Source: Deltaproteobacteria bacterium (lineage in GTDB: Bacteria; Myxococcota_A; Polyangia; HGW-17; SLPX01). Taken from it: a stretch of DNA of 47,900 nucleotides. The notes under the pieces were generated by a model. It did not search any database, was not told the DNA's origin, and saw nothing but the letters and a program-made list of their open reading frames with translations. Shown piece by piece: positions 41,051 to 47,900 of this stretch; the stretch's first letter is position 1; the number at the start of each line of letters is the position of its first letter. The DNA lies in contig JAGGXR010000049.1 of the NCBI GenBank assembly GCA_021162935.1, forward strand, positions 1 to 47,900, written 5' to 3'. The translations under genes were made by a program, and so were the position numbers.

Positions 41051-43468
41051 ATGAAAACCATGACACTATCATTCAAACGACTCTGGCCAGCCCTGATGAT
41101 CGTTGCATCCTTCATGCCCGCCTGCAGCGACGACAGCAATGGCACACAGCAACGAGATGGAAGCATCACGGACGGAACCAACCAAGACGGCAGCGCCACG
41201 AACCACGACCCCGTTGCAGCCGATGACAGCGCCCAAACCACCTTGAATCAGTCGGTGAGCATCGATGTCCTGGCGAACGACACCGACCCGGACGGCGACG
41301 CGCTGACGGTCTCCAACGTTGCTGCCCCGGCCCATGGAACGGCGTCCATCGAGGCCGACGGCACCGTGACCTACAGACCCAAGGTCGGCTTTGCGGGCGA
41401 AGACACCTTCACCTACACGGCTCAGGACGACCAGGGAGGCAGCGGCCACGCCCAAGTGACGGTGACCGTGACCAGTACGAGCGGCAAGGACTATTACGTG
41501 GCTACGGATGGCGACGACACCAACCCGGGAACGGCCGACGAGCCCTTTGCCACATTGAATGGCGCCCAGGCCGCCATCCGAGCAATCAAGACGGCTTCGG
41601 GTCTTCCGGACGGCGGCATCACGGTTTGGATTCGCGAAGGCATCTACGACCGAACCGAAACATTCCATCTCACATCGGAAGACTCAGGAGACGCAAGCGC
41701 CCCCATCACCTATCGATCCGTTCCCGACGAAACGGTACGGATCATTGGAGCCCTACGCTTGGACCCAGCCGACTTCGTCGAAGTCACGAACGATTCGATT
41801 CCCGACGTGTGGAGCCGCATCGACGAGGCAGCGCATGGTCACGTGATGCAGGTGGACCTGTCTGCCTACACCACGGACTACGGCACCTTGACCGATCGCG
41901 GATTCGGTGGCTGGTCCGGCGATGTGGCGGCGCTGGAACTCTTCTTCGACGGCGAGCCCATGCAGCTCGCCCGTTGGCCGGATGCGGACGATGCCTCCCC
42001 CTTCGCCCGTGTCGACTCGGCCATCTCCGACACTCGGTTCACCTACCTGGGAAACCGCCCGGACAGATGGACCCAGGCCGAAGAAATATGGTTCCACGGC
42101 TATTGGAGACATATGTGGGCCGACAGGTACATGAACGCCGTTTCCATCGACCACGCCAGCAAGACAGTGACCCTGGCGGCGAAGCCAGGCTATGGCATTG
42201 CCGATGGTCAGCCCTACTACGCACTCAATCTCCTCGAAGAAATCACCAAACCCGGTGAATGGTATCTGAATCGAGACACGGGCATCTTATATTTCTGGCC
42301 GCCTGCCACCATGTGCGATCCGGACCCGGAGGTCTTCGTCTCGATCCTGGCCGAACCGCTGCTCTTCTTCGATGACGTGGAGTACGTGCGATTTTCTGGC
42401 ATCACGTTCGAAATGGGCCGTGATCATCTCATCCGCATCGATGGAGGCGCCCACGACCGCATCGACCACTGCGTCATCCGAAACGCCGGCCGCAAAGGCG
42501 TGCTCATCCGCGGTGGCGCCAACAACGGAGTGGAACGCTGCGACATCACCAACACGGGCGACGACGGCGTGGACATGAACAGCGGAGACCGCGCCAGCAT
42601 CACATTGGCGAAAAACTACGTGCGCAACTGCCACATCCATCAGTTCAGCCGATGGGTCTGGACCTACACTCCCGCGGTCCGCTTGGCCGGAGCCGGCAAC
42701 ATCATCGCACACAACCTCATGGAGAACGCACCACATACAGCCATCCTATTCGGCGGCAACGAACAGGTCATCGAATACAATCACATCCACGATGTCTGCA
42801 TCTGGTCCTCGGATGCAGGTGCCATCTATACCGGGCGTCATTGGGGATATCGAAACAACGTCGTGCGGTACAACTTCATCCACGACGTAGACAGCTCATT
42901 CGAAGGATACGGCACCCATGGCATCTACCTGGACGACTGCGTCAGCGGCATCACCGTGTTCGGCAACGTGCTCTATCGCATCTCGGGCAATGCCATCCAG
43001 GAAGGAGGCGGCCGGGACAACACCATGGTCAACAACGTCATCGCACGATGCGGGAGAGGCTTGGCAGCAGACACCCGCGGCACGTCGCGCATCGTGCACG
43101 ACGGATCGAGTTGGGACCTCCTGCTCAAGCTCGAACAGATGAACTACAAACAAGAGCCGTGGAAATCGGCATACCCACGTGTGTATGCCATTCCAGACGA
43201 CTGGAATCAGATCCAGGGATCCCACTGGCTCTACCCTGAAGGCTGCATTTTCTCCCGCAACATCGGCTTTGCGAATGACACCTGGATCCACGGAACGAGC
43301 GCGGTGGACCATTACGAAGAAGTCGTGGACAACATCGAAGACGAAGACCCCCACTTCGTGGACGAGGCCAATTTGGACCTGAGCCTCCAGGCGGACTCAC
43401 CCGCCTACGACATCACCGGCTTCCAGCCCATCCCATTTGACGATATTGGAATCCAGCAGGAGCCCTAA
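41051..43468 (+). CDS. Cadherin-like / parallel beta-helix surface lipoprotein
   Basis: An 805-residue lipoprotein. ATG 41051 is favoured by AAAAGG 9 nt upstream; ATGs at 41042 and 41060 are alternatives. The signal ends in a lipobox (SFMPAC, Cys about 21). Residues about 55-140 form one bacterial cadherin/Ig-like tandem domain with the typical VLANDTDPDGDALTV and FTYTAQDD motifs. From about 145 (YYVATDGDDTNPGTADEPFA), a DUF1565/pectate-lyase-like start leads into a right-handed parallel beta-helix (IDHCVIRNAGRKGVLIRGGA, VERCDITNTGDDGVDMNSGD, IVRYNFIHDV-type rungs). Proteins of this design often degrade or bind polysaccharides. It is the second beta-helix lipoprotein in the window but has no EGF modules. 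It stands alone in its orientation. Confidence 0.9.
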   Translation: MKTMTLSFKRLWPALMIVASFMPACSDDSNGTQQRDGSITDGTNQDGSATNHDPVAADDSAQTTLNQSVSIDVLANDTDPDGDALTVSNVAAPAHGTASIEADGTVTYRPKVGFAGEDTFTYTAQDDQGGSGHAQVTVTVTSTSGKDYYVATDGDDTNPGTADEPFATLNGAQAAIRAIKTASGLPDGGITVWIREGIYDRTETFHLTSEDSGDASAPITYRSVPDETVRIIGALRLDPADFVEVTNDSIPDVWSRIDEAAHGHVMQVDLSAYTTDYGTLTDRGFGGWSGDVAALELFFDGEPMQLARWPDADDASPFARVDSAISDTRFTYLGNRPDRWTQAEEIWFHGYWRHMWADRYMNAVSIDHASKTVTLAAKPGYGIADGQPYYALNLLEEITKPGEWYLNRDTGILYFWPPATMCDPDPEVFVSILAEPLLFFDDVEYVRFSGITFEMGRDHLIRIDGGAHDRIDHCVIRNAGRKGVLIRGGANNGVERCDITNTGDDGVDMNSGDRASITLAKNYVRNCHIHQFSRWVWTYTPAVRLAGAGNIIAHNLMENAPHTAILFGGNEQVIEYNHIHDVCIWSSDAGAIYTGRHWGYRNNVVRYNFIHDVDSSFEGYGTHGIYLDDCVSGITVFGNVLYRISGNAIQEGGGRDNTMVNNVIARCGRGLAADTRGTSRIVHDGSSWDLLLKLEQMNYKQEPWKSAYPRVYAIPDDWNQIQGSHWLYPEGCIFSRNIGFANDTWIHGTSAVDHYEEVVDNIEDEDPHFVDEANLDLSLQADSPAYDITGFQPIPFDDIGIQQEP

Positions 43469-43569
43469 GGAGTGTCCGCCCGACAACGCTTCGAGCTGAC
43501 ACACAGCCTCTGTCACATTCGAGTCTCGGTTCCTCATGGGTCATCCTCCTGCCGAATTCATTCATCCAG

Positions 43570-43588
43570 CGGCCGCGTATGGCGGCCG
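43570..43588. terminator. Hairpin in convergent intergenic region
   Basis: A 7-bp perfect stem (CGGCCGC/GCGGCCG) with a 5-nt loop lies between the convergent genes ending at 43468 and 43658. There is no T run, so it is only a candidate for ending transcription on one or both strands. Confidence 0.35.
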
Positions 43589-43657
43589 AGAGCCCTCGCC
43601 AACAAGCAGCCTAAAAAGTGATCATCTCGGCAGCAAGCAGAAAATGCGCCCAAACGA

Positions 43658-45907
43658 TCAAGGGCGAGGCCTGACTGCTCGGGCTGATTTCGCCAGAATG
43701 TCGGACGCGATGCGATCCAGTTCATCGCGCCAGTCTTCCTCGGAGCCGGATCCCTGCTGGCCGGCCTGATGCGCAAAGTCGGACAGGTGTCGCATGTCCG
43801 ACCGATCCGGATCGAACGCAGGCGCGTCGAGACGGGAGATCGCCTTCTTACCCAAAGCCCGCTTCGAACCGGACGCCAACAGTCGCAGCCGTCTCTTGAT
43901 GGGAGTCGAGTTGAGCAAGCCGGCCACATACCAGGCTTCCTGCTCCGAATCTAGGGCCAGGCTGTAGCAGCCGCCGTCTACCAGGGGCGGCTTGCGCCCT
44001 ATCCACTCATCGTCCAATTCGGAAAGAACCACGAACAGGGGACGAAATCCCAGGCCGCTCCAGGCGACCCGATAGCGATTCCACGTGTATGGGCCCAAAC
44101 CGAACATGTTGTAGAACGGACCAATGCGAAACACCTTCGACTTACGTGCATCGAGGCGTGCTCGGTTCCGACGCAGGTATTCATAGGTCCTGGGAAACCG
44201 CTCGGCCAACTCTTCCTCGTTGTCTTCACCCGTACGCAACTGGGGAACCAGGACGTATCGCCACCCCTTCAACGTCAGGGCGCCGATGTGCCTCGGTTTG
44301 ACGTAGGGAAAGATGCAATCCGGTTCCAACAGCACGGCCTCCCCGCCCCCCTTGGGCTGAGCCACAACCACGTCTTTGCGACGCTCCAGGGCATCAAAGA
44401 CCAACAATCCCTCAGCGTCGTGCTTGAGCCCGTGGCGCACCCGATCAGCATAGGCCCAACGTCGATGATCGGCTTCGTCGGCGTTGCCGACAAAGCTGCC
44501 CATAGGAACCACCTGCCAGGTGGAGCCATGCTCCTTCGGATTGATCGGAACCGCCTGGACCGTCTGGTCCGGACGGAGGTGCGCCTTGCTCAAGGTCCAG
44601 ATCCGCCAGGGAACGGGAAATGCCGCCGGATGTCCCAAACGAGCCAGCATCAAGGCCGTTTGCTGTCCCCCTGAGCCGAACAGGCTGTGACAGTCGCTCA
44701 GATCCTCGACGCCAACCACGCCAAGAGGCAGGCATCTTGGTCCCTGGCGACCCAAGGCACGCAGAGCCGAACCAGTCTCGTTCGTAAAGAGCGTCTGTTT
44801 GACCAGAAACGCCATCACGCCCGACCGCCGAAGATGCCGCTCTACCGACAGGGCCACGAAAACCGACGACAGATCGTCGCTTGCACCTCCCGTCATGGCG
44901 GAAAATCCAGTCTCTGAGAATAGATAGGGCCGACTTTGTCCCATGGCCCGAATCCGACGACGATACGCGGCCGAGACACGATCCCATGGGACCCAGGGCG
45001 GATTTCCGACCAGCGCATCAAAGCAAGGATCGACCGATTTTCCCTCAGGGCCCAACCCCACAATCACGTCCTCGATTCGAACGGCCCGCATGACCCACTG
45101 CTGGGCGGACGACACGCTCCAACCAAAACCACGAACGAGTCGCTCCAACAGGACGAGGCGAGACAGATAGACTGCCAAGGGACTCACGTCCCGGCCTTGA
45201 ATATCGAGGTCCGTTCCGAAGCGTTGCAGAAGGCTCACCAGGAACACGCCGAATCCGCATCCAGGATCCAACACGGAACGAATGGGCCTGGCCAGGCCTA
45301 AATCTGAAACGCTCACGAGTCGATCCACGACCATGTCGGCCAAAAATCCAGGCGTATGAAAGGTGCCGGTCGTCTGTCGATCCGACCGTTCGAAGACCAA
45401 CTCGTAAAGTCGTGTCAGAAATTCGGTGACCACGAACCAGGATCCAGACCGCTCTTCGGCTCGATCGATGGCGTCGACCGAGCTTTGCACCGATGCGAGC
45501 CATTCACCTGGGCCAACGCCTCGGTCCTGCGCCCACTCCAACCCAACTTTCAAATCGAAGGGAAGGTCCACACCAAGGCGCACAAGGGTCTTTTGCCTTC
45601 CCAGGCCGAGGCCCTCCATCAGGCTCGTGGCCCAACAGGCGACCGCGATTTCCTGGCGGTACTGTCGCTCCCTATCCGGTCCCACGAAGGCGCCAACCAT
45701 GTTCGTCCAGGCCTCAAATGAGGAAAACACGTCGCCCAGGGACACCCGTGGCGGATCGTCCGCGCCCATGGCCGCAACCAGACCTGCCACGGCGCCAACC
45801 GCCTTGCTACGACGGGTCAACAGGCGGCCATGGCGGACCACGGTCCAACCGGGCCCAACAAACGTTCCCCCATCGTCATGAAATGGTGTGTTGGACCTAT
45901 CGACCAC
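43658..45907 (-). CDS. N6-adenine DNA methyltransferase (Eco57I/type IIG-like)
   Basis: A 749-residue protein that should methylate adenine N6 in DNA. Motif I (VLDPGCGFGVFLVSLL, about 211) binds S-adenosylmethionine, and motif IV is NPPW (about 301, FDALVGNPPWVPWDR). The N-terminal ~190 residues are helical; I see no PD-ExK nuclease motif there. The C-terminal part (HIGALTLKGWRYVLVPQL, RIGPFYNMFGLGPYTWNRYR, WYVAGLLNSTPIKRRL) matches the target-recognition and tail region of Eco57I-like enzymes. With no nuclease or helicase gene adjacent, it may be a solitary methylase or part of an unrecognised defence module. The start is a GTG at 45907, 6 nt after the lipoprotein stop, so the genes are probably co-transcribed, an odd pairing. 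Confidence 0.88.
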   Translation of the reverse strand: MVDRSNTPFHDDGGTFVGPGWTVVRHGRLLTRRSKAVGAVAGLVAAMGADDPPRVSLGDVFSSFEAWTNMVGAFVGPDRERQYRQEIAVACWATSLMEGLGLGRQKTLVRLGVDLPFDLKVGLEWAQDRGVGPGEWLASVQSSVDAIDRAEERSGSWFVVTEFLTRLYELVFERSDRQTTGTFHTPGFLADMVVDRLVSVSDLGLARPIRSVLDPGCGFGVFLVSLLQRFGTDLDIQGRDVSPLAVYLSRLVLLERLVRGFGWSVSSAQQWVMRAVRIEDVIVGLGPEGKSVDPCFDALVGNPPWVPWDRVSAAYRRRIRAMGQSRPYLFSETGFSAMTGGASDDLSSVFVALSVERHLRRSGVMAFLVKQTLFTNETGSALRALGRQGPRCLPLGVVGVEDLSDCHSLFGSGGQQTALMLARLGHPAAFPVPWRIWTLSKAHLRPDQTVQAVPINPKEHGSTWQVVPMGSFVGNADEADHRRWAYADRVRHGLKHDAEGLLVFDALERRKDVVVAQPKGGGEAVLLEPDCIFPYVKPRHIGALTLKGWRYVLVPQLRTGEDNEEELAERFPRTYEYLRRNRARLDARKSKVFRIGPFYNMFGLGPYTWNRYRVAWSGLGFRPLFVVLSELDDEWIGRKPPLVDGGCYSLALDSEQEAWYVAGLLNSTPIKRRLRLLASGSKRALGKKAISRLDAPAFDPDRSDMRHLSDFAHQAGQQGSGSEEDWRDELDRIASDILAKSARAVRPRP

Positions 45908-45913
45908 CGTTGG

Positions 45914-46573
45914 TCACCGAACCGGTTCCTGTTCGTCATCGTGGGTTGGGTCGGCCATGTGGCGGCCCTGATCATCGAACTGGATGTCTCCCTTGTCGTC
46001 CCGCTTCCAACAGCCCGGATCCATGTCGTCGATCAAGCCGTCTTGGTCATTGTCCACTCCGTCGAGGCACTTGGCAGGCCTGAAGAGTTGGACCTGCGTA
46101 TCAGTCGTCTCGCCGCTGCGCACCTCGACCCCGCGCACCCAGGTCATCACGAGATGGCCTCCCGTATCTGGATCCAGAAAACTCCTTCCGTCGAATCGAA
46201 TGCCCTCGACCTGCAGATCGTACGTGCCGGGATCGAGTTTCATGCTCAGACGCTCAGGTGGAAAGCACCGCACCCGCTGCGACCCAATCTGCTCGCCTCC
46301 GCCGGAACGAAAAACCGTAATCTGAACCAGTCCGACACCTCGACTGGAGCAATCGGCGGCATCGACCACCGGTCCATCAGAAAAACTCCAGGCCAACCGG
46401 TATCGACCACTGTCGTCACAGCCTGCCACAAACACAGCCACCAGAAGCGAAACGCACAGTGCTAAAACCGCAAGGCCACGAGTCCTGCGACGAACCGGTC
46501 CACGAAACGATGTCTCGTCCGTCATGCCCATCCCACCCATCTCCATCCCACCCTTGTCCGTTCTCCTCGACAC
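45914..46573 (-). CDS. Beta-sandwich lipoprotein with C-terminal metal-binding motif
   Basis: A 219-residue lipoprotein. The GTG at 46573 is chosen because AGGAGG lies exactly 6 nt upstream; the ATG two codons earlier directly abuts that site, and several later ATGs (46546, 46540, 46525) are possible. The lipobox is FVAGC. The mature part starts with a domain of type YRLAWSFSDGPVVDAADCSS, ending in an LDPGTYDLQVEGI strand, related to the two domains of the next lipoprotein upstream (46644-47453). Near the C-terminus there is CLDGVDNDQDGLIDDMDPGC, the MopE-like metal-binding motif common in myxobacterial surface proteins. The last 30 residues are Asp-rich. It is probably a cell-surface protein; its partner is unknown. 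It is followed by the DNA methyltransferase after 6 nt. Confidence 0.82.
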   Translation of the reverse strand: MSRRTDKGGMEMGGMGMTDETSFRGPVRRRTRGLAVLALCVSLLVAVFVAGCDDSGRYRLAWSFSDGPVVDAADCSSRGVGLVQITVFRSGGGEQIGSQRVRCFPPERLSMKLDPGTYDLQVEGIRFDGRSFLDPDTGGHLVMTWVRGVEVRSGETTDTQVQLFRPAKCLDGVDNDQDGLIDDMDPGCWKRDDKGDIQFDDQGRHMADPTHDDEQEPVR

Positions 46574-46643
46574 GTCCATCCTCCTCGATCAGAGTCGGGC
46601 GCCACGGTCTCACCCGGTCCAAAGCATGCTCTTTGGAACGTGC

Positions 46644-47453
46644 TCAGTGATTCAGTCCCACATCCGTTGCATCGAAGGAAACTGCCACGGATTCCGCCGT
46701 GATGCCAGCCTCCACCGTGGTCGATCCGGCGTCCTTCCAACCGGTCAGGTCGCCACCCGAAGCATCGAGCAGCCGGACCGACACCTGGTAGGTATCCGGC
46801 GTCAGGGGCGTAAAAGGCGTGGCATCCGAAGACCCTGCGGCGCAATCGAACCCACGCGTCTCATCTTCTCCTCCGCCTTGTCCCACCACATGCACCTCCG
46901 CCGTCTTGGCGCCTACGCCTGCGCAATCCAAGCCGCCGGAGAAGTTCCATGTCACGTCCGCCCGACCAAAGGGCACCTCGACGTTTACGTCCAGCCGCGC
47001 CCGGCCCCCCCGATGGACCTTCACAGAACTTTCAACAGGCACAGGATGCTCCAGGTCACGGCCATTATGATCCACGAAGGACAGGCGGACCTGATACGTG
47101 CCAGGCGTCAGGTCGAACAGCGATACTGCGTACACGTACGGAGGTGCTTCCGTCATGTCCTTATAGAAACCGAGCGGATACTCCACGTCGCGATTGTCGC
47201 ACACCACGAAATCCACGAAATGGGTCGGTCCCGTCACCTCGATACGTGCCAACCCCGAAGGCGTGGACCGTCCAGAAGCGTTGAACACGGCACAGACATC
47301 GTCTGTCGACCTGGACACCGGCTGATCGTTGAACCGCCAGGTCACCACGAGATCGCCGCGATCGACGATCTCACACCCTCCGGCCGCGATCGCCGCAGAT
47401 GTCAGCGCCATCACCACCACAGACTTTCGTACCTGCGACCACGTAGCCCTCAT
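46644..47453 (-). CDS. Lipoprotein with two related beta-sandwich domains
   Basis: A 269-residue lipoprotein. GAGAGGG lies 6 nt upstream of the ATG. The lipobox is AAGGC (Cys about 27). Two domains of about 110 residues follow, starting LVVTWRFNDQPVSRSTDDVC and ADVTWNFSGGLDCAGVGAKT. Each then has an alternating strand pattern with an ARIEVTG- or AEVHVVG-type strand, a Cys, and a TPGTYQVRLSFVD or TPDTYQVSVRLLD strand. A third related copy is the domain in the next gene (45914-46573). They resemble carboxypeptidase-regulatory or transthyretin-like folds, but I do not recognise an exact family. Probably a surface or periplasmic protein; function unknown. Confidence 0.82.
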   Translation of the reverse strand: MRATWSQVRKSVVVMALTSAAIAAGGCEIVDRGDLVVTWRFNDQPVSRSTDDVCAVFNASGRSTPSGLARIEVTGPTHFVDFVVCDNRDVEYPLGFYKDMTEAPPYVYAVSLFDLTPGTYQVRLSFVDHNGRDLEHPVPVESSVKVHRGGRARLDVNVEVPFGRADVTWNFSGGLDCAGVGAKTAEVHVVGQGGGEDETRGFDCAAGSSDATPFTPLTPDTYQVSVRLLDASGGDLTGWKDAGSTTVEAGITAESVAVSFDATDVGLNH

Positions 47454-47661
47454 CCATCACCCTCTCGACATCGCACCACGGCTCATTGCGCCGCAATGAA
47501 AACAGGACCAACAATGAAACTGTTGGTGTTTTCGCACAGGGCACGGCTACGGTCAACCCTGCACAGGCGCCATTGTTTGCCACCCAACTCACGCGTCGAT
47601 GATTCGGCAGCCAAAACATCCGGAGGGACGATGAACTGGACAAGAAAGGACTTGGGAAGGA

Positions 47662-47900
47662 TTACGACTGCTCAGCCCAAGGAAGCTCGACGGTCACGAC
47701 ACCGGCGTCCCCTTCGAACTCCGACGTCCAGGTCCCGCCAAGCAGCCTGGCGGCCCGACGGCCGAGCCAGGCTTCCACCCCTTCAGAAAACGGTTTCGAC
47801 CCCGTTCGCCCCTTGGGCAGACCGGAAAAATCAACATCGAGACGAAAAACGTTTCCTCGTAAAATGGCGGCACGCACCGCCACGGCCTTGGCGCCCACGG
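47662..47900 (-). CDS. C-terminal end of a histidine kinase-like ATPase protein (partial)
   Basis: Only the last ~79 codons are in the window; the gene enters from the right edge, so its real start is outside. The ending GVEAWLGRRAARLLGGTWTS, followed by GVVTVELPW, matches the last part of the HATPase_c domain of sensor histidine kinases. There a G-x-GL-x-AR-x-x-x-x-x-GG helix and a final G-T-x-F-x-V-x-LP strand are usual. The Gly-rich G2 box is only partly kept (GVEAWLG). The assignment rests on this short piece, so it remains tentative. It is followed after 208 bp by the two-domain lipoprotein gene in the same direction. Confidence 0.6.
   Translation of the reverse strand, partial: VGAKAVAVRAAILRGNVFRLDVDFSGLPKGRTGSKPFSEGVEAWLGRRAARLLGGTWTSEFEGDAGVVTVELPWAEQS

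Overview
The window looks like a chromosomal segment of a GC-rich Gram-negative bacterium, most likely Myxococcota or a related deltaproteobacterial lineage. This is inferred, not shown. The reasons are many lipoproteins with Asp/Gly-, Asn/Thr- or Ala-rich linkers after the lipobox Cys, a CGDG-type Cys-rich repeat protein, a C-DG-DND-DG-D metal-binding motif, an abundance of regulatory domains (Ser/Thr kinase, FHA), and a type IV pilus minor-pilin/PilY1 cluster. Eleven of the roughly 33 genes encode probable lipoproteins.

Layout. 1-6213: the 5' end of a minus-strand lipoprotein gene, then three plus-strand exported proteins: a DUF6209-like lipoprotein, a 5'-nucleotidase-type metallophosphoesterase and an esterase with a calcium-loop-like insert. 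6344-8318 (minus): two paralogous small Cys-rich lipoproteins and a YbgC-type thioesterase. 8719-10266: a cytoplasmic DUF1858/DUF2249/solute-binding-like fusion. 10269-11837 (minus): a lipoprotein with 13 CGDG repeats. 11966-12625: a dead chimera of an IS3-family left end and an IS4-family transposase C-terminus. 12631-14448 (minus): an EGF-like/parallel beta-helix lipoprotein, divergent from a zinc-ribbon/FHA protein (14638-16029) across a 48-bp near-perfect palindrome.

16039-26873 (plus) is the best-organised block: lipB, then pilX, a small cytochrome-like basic protein without a haem histidine, pilY1, pilV, pilW (apparently frameshifted) and a GspH/FimT pseudopilin, tightly packed with two ATGA overlaps. 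A Ser/Thr kinase carrying four degenerate receiver domains follows. The pilin genes should build a pilus priming/tip complex with PilY1. The kinase may couple to it, but only position suggests this.

26945-34638 (minus): a Lon-family AAA+ protease, a winged-helix protein with a histone-H1-like basic linker, and a very large exported TPR/HEAT protein. 35033-39698 (plus): a YgiQ-type radical SAM protein, an isochorismatase-family hydrolase, a poorly known exported protein and a 102-residue protein. 39754-40791 (minus): a two-TM coiled-coil protein. 41051-43468 (plus): a second beta-helix lipoprotein. 43658-47900 (minus): a run made of the C-terminus of a histidine kinase, two related beta-sandwich lipoproteins and an N6-adenine DNA methyltransferase starting 6 nt after the last lipoprotein. 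No tRNA, rRNA, CRISPR array or prophage was found.
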